Assembly: GCA_900755095.1 (NCBI GenBank)
Contig: CAAEFE010000012.1
Location: forward strand, 1-9,989
Direction of reading: 5' to 3'
From: an uncultured Bacteroides sp.
Lineage (GTDB): Bacteria > Bacteroidota > Bacteroidia > Bacteroidales > Bacteroidaceae
Length of the DNA stretch: 9,989 nt
Below the pieces are notes generated by a model. That model was not told the origin of the DNA, ran no database searches, and saw nothing but the letters and a program-made list of their open reading frames with translations. Below are positions 7,137 to 9,989 of the stretch, piece by piece. The first letter of the stretch is position 1, and the number at the start of each line of letters is the position of its first letter. The position numbers and the translations under genes are program-made.

Positions 7137-7167
7137 AAAAGCACCATACATTCAGATCGTATAGTGC
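7135..7167 (-). terminator. Intrinsic terminator of the DEAD-box helicase gene
   Basis: Read on the minus strand, a 9-bp stem (complements of 7159-7167 and 7141-7149) with a 9-base loop is followed by six Ts (7140-7135). The only non-Watson-Crick pair is U-G in the minus-strand RNA but C-A in the plus-strand RNA, so the hairpin is intact only for minus-strand transcripts. The T run overlaps the stop codon of the plus-strand lipoprotein gene. The helicase stop codon lies about 20 bases upstream of the hairpin. Confidence 0.8.
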
Positions 7168-7187
7168 CGGATTAAAAAAGCCTTGCT

Positions 7188-8456
7188 TTAATTTTGTCTG
7201 GGGGGAGACGGACGGTTATTTCTCTTTCCTCCGTTATTATTATTCCTTTTTCCCCGGAAATCTTTTCTTTTGTAGTTGCCACCCTTGCCCTTGCTAAAAG
7301 AACGCGGTTTGTATTCCGGAGCTTCTCCCAATTCTTCAGGAATAGGAATTTTATAAATCTCTTTTTCCAGGAAGTTCTCAATACTTTTGAAGTTACTTTG
7401 TTCTTTCTCGCTGATGAACGTAAGTGCTACACCATCATTGTTGGCACGTGCTGTACGTCCGATACGGTGTACATAGTCTTCGCTGTCGTGAGGCACGTCG
7501 AAGTTGATAACCAGGCGGATATCATCGATATCTATACCACGTGCAACGATGTCCGTAGCTACCAATATATTGATTCGTCCGGCTTTAAACTCATGCATAA
7601 CAGTTTCCCGTTGAGCCTGTTCCAGATCCGAATGCATTTCTCCTACGTTCAGTTTCATGGATTTCAAAGCCTTGGCTACTTCCTTGACCTTGATTTTAGA
7701 AGATGCAAAGACAATCACACGTTCCGGAACTTCATCCATAAAAAGACTGCGTATGATTCCCAGCTTTTGATTTTCGTAGCAAACGTATGCTGCCTGAATA
7801 ATCTTTTCTGCAGGTTTGGAAACTGCGAGCTTTATCTCTGACGGATTATTTAAGATTGTGTTTGCCAATTGCTGAATCTTTGCAGGCATTGTTGCAGAAA
7901 ACATGATTGTCTGTCGTTCCTTCGGCAGATATTTCGCAATTTGCATGATATCTTCATAGAATCCCATGTCGAGCATCCGGTCCGCTTCATCCAGAATAAA
8001 ATAAGAAACCTTGGAAAGATCTACATATCCAAGGCTTAAATGGGCGATCAGACGTCCGGGAGTAGCAATAACAACATCAGCTCCTAAAGTGAGTCCTTTT
8101 TTCTGTTGTTCGAACAATATTCCATCATTTCCACCGTATACGGCAACACTCGATACCGGCATGAAATAGGAAAACCCTTCCATTTGCTGGTCGATCTGTT
8201 GGGCCAATTCCCGGGTAGGAGACATGATGACACAATTAATCGCATCTTCCGGATGTTTACCTTCAGATAATTTATTCAATACAGGCAGTAGAAACGCGGC
8301 CGTTTTACCTGTTCCTGTCTGTGCTACTGCGATCAAATCTTTACCCTCAAGTATGATTGGAATTGCCTGCTCCTGTATAGGCGTACATTCGTCAAATCGC
8401 ATGGCATCAAGCGCCTCAAGCACATTTGCATTTAATTGTAGTTCGGAAAACTTCAT
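7188..8456 (-). CDS. DEAD-box ATP-dependent RNA helicase, RhlE-like
   Basis: A 422-residue RNA helicase that uses ATP to unwind short RNA duplexes, probably in ribosome assembly, RNA decay or cold adaptation. All family motifs are intact: Q motif F21 to Q28 (FDECTPIQ), motif I AQTGTGKT (45-52), Ia PTRELAQQ (80-87), GG (108-109), Ib TPGR (132-135), II DEAD (156-159), III SAT (187-189), IV VIVFAS (247-252), V ATDIVARGIDID (300-311), VI HRIGRTAR (330-337). The tail from about 383 is basic and Asn/Gly/Arg-rich, a common RNA-binding extension. No signal peptide; cytoplasmic. It has its own -7 box 20 bases upstream and a terminator downstream, so it is probably transcribed alone, although serB lies 46 bases upstream on the same strand. 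RhlE is the closest subgroup by eye; SrmB or CsdA cannot be excluded. Confidence 0.95.
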   Translation of the reverse strand: MKFSELQLNANVLEALDAMRFDECTPIQEQAIPIILEGKDLIAVAQTGTGKTAAFLLPVLNKLSEGKHPEDAINCVIMSPTRELAQQIDQQMEGFSYFMPVSSVAVYGGNDGILFEQQKKGLTLGADVVIATPGRLIAHLSLGYVDLSKVSYFILDEADRMLDMGFYEDIMQIAKYLPKERQTIMFSATMPAKIQQLANTILNNPSEIKLAVSKPAEKIIQAAYVCYENQKLGIIRSLFMDEVPERVIVFASSKIKVKEVAKALKSMKLNVGEMHSDLEQAQRETVMHEFKAGRINILVATDIVARGIDIDDIRLVINFDVPHDSEDYVHRIGRTARANNDGVALTFISEKEQSNFKSIENFLEKEIYKIPIPEELGEAPEYKPRSFSKGKGGNYKRKDFRGKRNNNNGGKRNNRPSPPRQN

Positions 8457-8476
8457 TCTTTTATTTAATTTGTCAG

Positions 8477-8484
8477 CAAAGATA
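8477..8484 (-). promoter_or_regulatory. -7 box of the DEAD-box helicase gene
   Basis: On the minus strand TATCTTTG matches TAnnTTTG exactly and ends 20 bases before the ATG at 8456. No clear -33 TTTG is seen at the expected distance, which falls in the last bases of serB. The gap between the two genes (8457-8502) holds this box and no hairpin, so read-through from serB is also possible. Confidence 0.6.
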
Positions 8485-8502
8485 ATCTATTTTTTGGTCT
8501 AA

Positions 8503-9732
8503 TTACATATTCAAGTAAGAATCTTTGAATCCGAGGAAATAGAGCACTCCATCCAGTCCGATGGTGTTGATCGATTGCTTGGCATTTGCCACCACTTTAG
8601 GCTTTGCGTGGAAAGCAATTCCCAGTCCGGCAACCCCTAGCATAGGGAGGTCGTTAGCTCCGTCTCCTACGGCGATGGTCTGTGCAATATCCACCTTTTC
8701 CACTTGTGCAATGAGGCGGAGCAGTTCGGCTTTCCGTTTTCCGTCTACTACATCTCCTAGGTAACGTCCGGTCAGTTTGCCGTCAATAATTTCCAGTTCG
8801 TTGGCATAGACGTAATCTATACCGTATTTCTTTTGCAGGTACTGGCCGAAATAAGTGAATCCTCCCGAAAGGATGGCGATTTTGTAACCGTACTTCTTCA
8901 ATACATACATCAGCCGTTCTACGCCCTCCGTGATAGGCAGGCTCTCGGCTATTTCCTGCATGACCGATTCGTCCAGCCCTTTCAATAGTGCTACACGGCG
9001 GGGAAAGCTCTCTGTAAAGTCTATTTCTCCACGCATGGCGCTTTCTGTGATGGCCTTTACTTCGTCGCCTACACCGGCACGGATAGCCAGTTCGTCAATC
9101 ACCTCTGTTTCGATTAATGTAGAGTCCATATCAAAACAGATCAGACGGCGCATACGACGGTACATATTATCCTGTTGGAAAGAAAAATCCATTTCCAGTT
9201 CGCTGGCCAACTTCATCAGCTTCTCCTGCATCGCAATGCGATCTTTCGGAGTACCTCTCACTGAAAATTCGATGCAAGCCCTGGTACGTGTATCTGCCTG
9301 ACATTCATCCAATGGGATACGACCTGTCAGACGTTTGATAGCATCAATATTCATGCCCTGCTCGGCTAATATGCTTGTAGCGGCAGAAATCTGTCGGGCG
9401 GAAAGCTTGCGTCCCAGAACCGTCAGGATATAACGGTTTTTCCCTTGCATACCTACCCAGTTTTCATATTGCTCGGTGGTGATAGGTTCAAACCGGATGG
9501 TTACTCCCAGAGAAGAAGCCTTGAACAACAGTTCCTTCATAATGAATCCGGAATGTCTTTCTTCACTCTTGAACAGGATACCCAGCGATAATGTATTATG
9601 AATATCTGCCTGGCCGATATCAAGAATCGTGGCATCATATTTGGCAAGGATTTCGGTCACGGAAGCAGTCAGTCCCGGGCGATCTTCGCCGGTAACTCGA
9701 ATCAGAATCAATTCAGTATTTGATGGTTGCAT
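8503..9732 (-). CDS. serB: Phosphoserine phosphatase with two N-terminal ACT domains
   Basis: A 409-residue cytoplasmic enzyme that removes phosphate from L-phosphoserine, the last step of serine synthesis from 3-phosphoglycerate. Residues 7-85 form a first ACT domain (VTGEDRPGLTASVTEIL), and about 99-185 a second, less typical one. Both are likely sites for serine or another amino-acid effector. The HAD phosphatase starts at about 196: motif I DMDST (D201 nucleophile, D203 acid/base), motif II SGG (289-291), K332 of motif III, and GDGAND (356-361) for magnesium. The length equals the two-ACT SerB form known from mycobacteria (about 410 residues), and longer than single-domain PSP. The ATG at 9732 fits the ACT start and a -7 box 21 bases upstream. 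The serA and serC genes are not adjacent. Confidence 0.95.
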   Translation of the reverse strand: MQPSNTELILIRVTGEDRPGLTASVTEILAKYDATILDIGQADIHNTLSLGILFKSEERHSGFIMKELLFKASSLGVTIRFEPITTEQYENWVGMQGKNRYILTVLGRKLSARQISAATSILAEQGMNIDAIKRLTGRIPLDECQADTRTRACIEFSVRGTPKDRIAMQEKLMKLASELEMDFSFQQDNMYRRMRRLICFDMDSTLIETEVIDELAIRAGVGDEVKAITESAMRGEIDFTESFPRRVALLKGLDESVMQEIAESLPITEGVERLMYVLKKYGYKIAILSGGFTYFGQYLQKKYGIDYVYANELEIIDGKLTGRYLGDVVDGKRKAELLRLIAQVEKVDIAQTIAVGDGANDLPMLGVAGLGIAFHAKPKVVANAKQSINTIGLDGVLYFLGFKDSYLNM

Positions 9733-9753
9733 AAAAAATAGACTTTAACGCTG

Positions 9754-9761
9754 CAAAAGTA
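9754..9761 (-). promoter_or_regulatory. -7 box of serB
   Basis: On the minus strand TACTTTTG is an exact TAnnTTTG box, followed by CAGCG exactly as in the LacI regulator promoter. It ends 21 bases before the serB ATG. The -33 position falls in the AT-rich inverted repeat at 9776-9799, where only a weak TTTAG is seen. Confidence 0.65.
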
Positions 9762-9775
9762 GAGAAAAAAGTTCG

Positions 9776-9799
9776 TTTTTATGCTAAATAACATAAAAA
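9776..9799. repeat. 8-bp AT-rich inverted repeat upstream of serB
   Basis: The arms TTTTTATG (9776-9783) and CATAAAAA (9792-9799) are perfect complements around an 8-base spacer. The repeat begins 14 bases upstream of the serB -7 box and overlaps its -33 region, so it could be an operator. It is AT-rich enough that chance is a fair alternative. Confidence 0.4.
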
Positions 9800-9834
9800 G
9801 TTATACCCCAAAAGTAAGATTTTTGCTTATTTGC

Positions 9835-9866
9835 TTGGAAGTTAATTTAATATTTACTTACCTTTG
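9835..9866 (+). promoter_or_regulatory. Bacteroides-type promoter for a gene beyond the window
   Basis: TTGG at 9835-9838 and TACCTTTG at 9859-9866 are separated by 20 bases and fit the -33/-7 consensus well. This is among the best promoters in the window. Transcription should start near 9870-9873. No ATG-initiated reading frame of note begins before the window ends, so the leader is at least about 115 bases long. Confidence 0.7.
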
Positions 9867-9869
9867 CAC

Positions 9870-9989
9870 CCGGTTTCAAAAATAAAGGCTCTGATAATCA
9901 GCGGATTCCTCTTCGCCTGATGCCTGAAAAGACAACGTTTCGGGAAGAAACCACTGTTTAAGGACAGTCCCGGATAGTATTAACTAAAA
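9870..9989 (+). other. Long 5' leader with possible structured RNA (continues past the edge)
   Basis: The segment between the plus-strand promoter and the window end contains several complementary segments. ATCAG (9897-9901) pairs with CTGAT (9917-9921), and AGGC (9886-9889) with GCCT (9922-9925). GTTTC (9937-9941) pairs with GAAAC (9947-9951), or alternatively GGTTTC (9872-9877) pairs with GAAACC (9947-9952). ACTGT (9953-9957) pairs with ACAGT (9964-9968), and CGGG (9941-9944) with CCCG (9969-9972 or 9869-9872). The sets compete with one another, as expected for a switching leader. I do not recognise a known riboswitch or RNA gene. The remaining bases up to 9989 are AT-rich without a Shine-Dalgarno sequence. 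Confidence 0.4.

Noticed and set aside
7172..7381. 69-residue minus-strand frame overlapping the helicase tail
   Set aside because: It is a second frame of the same strand over the basic tail; the helicase frame runs through with a natural Asn/Gly/Arg-rich extension, so no frameshift is needed.
7194..7841. 215-residue plus-strand open frame opposite the helicase gene
   Set aside because: It is antisense to a DEAD-box gene with all motifs intact, and its translation is Phe/Cys-rich without any recognisable domain or promoter.
8930..9301. 123-residue plus-strand frame opposite serB
   Set aside because: The Ser/Arg-rich translation is typical of antisense to a Bacteroides coding region, and serB is clearly real.
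9941..9980. Resemblance to the RNase P RNA GAGGAAAGTCCGGGC segment
   Set aside because: Only a few bases agree, and the rest of the expected RNase P core is not seen in the available sequence.

Overview
The window looks like chromosomal DNA of a gut-type Bacteroides (order Bacteroidales). The base composition is moderately AT-rich. Shine-Dalgarno sequences are absent before the starts, and Bacteroides-type -7 boxes (TAnnTTTG) precede every transcription unit. Gene content fits too: a LacI-type hexuronate regulator with tagaturonate reductase, an HU-CCDC81/SPOR membrane protein, an ACT-ACT-SerB fusion and an RhlE-like DEAD-box helicase with a basic Asn/Gly tail. The species is not resolved. 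I see no mobile element, CRISPR array, rRNA or tRNA. Every gap between genes inside the window is shorter than 100 bases, except the 257-base stretch at the right edge.

Layout from left to right. (1) Positions 1-2610, plus strand: promoter, LacI-family regulator, then tagaturonate reductase (uxaB), a two-gene hexuronate unit. (2) A perfect 16-bp hairpin at 2626-2669, flanked by A and T runs, separates it from a convergent minus-strand pair. (3) Positions 2686-4323, minus strand: a membrane protein (HU-like domains, one membrane helix, SPOR domain) followed by a zinc-ribbon/FHA protein. (4) A 90-bp divergent promoter region leads into 4414-7136, plus strand: rfbC (dTDP-4-dehydrorhamnose 3,5-epimerase), a UDP-glucose 6-dehydrogenase, and a lipoprotein of unknown function. 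(5) Positions 7188-8456, minus strand: DEAD-box RNA helicase, with a terminator just beyond its stop. (6) Positions 8503-9732, minus strand: serB, the last enzyme of serine synthesis, with two N-terminal ACT domains. (7) Positions 9733-9989: a divergent intergenic region carrying the serB promoter, an AT-rich inverted repeat, a good plus-strand promoter and the start of a leader RNA that can fold, for a gene outside the window.

Most of the window is ordinary core metabolism and housekeeping. Two parts deserve attention. One is the HU-SPOR plus zinc-ribbon/FHA operon, whose architecture suggests a link between DNA and the cell wall. The other is the potentially structured leader at the right edge. 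I did not find a clearly new defence or mobile system.
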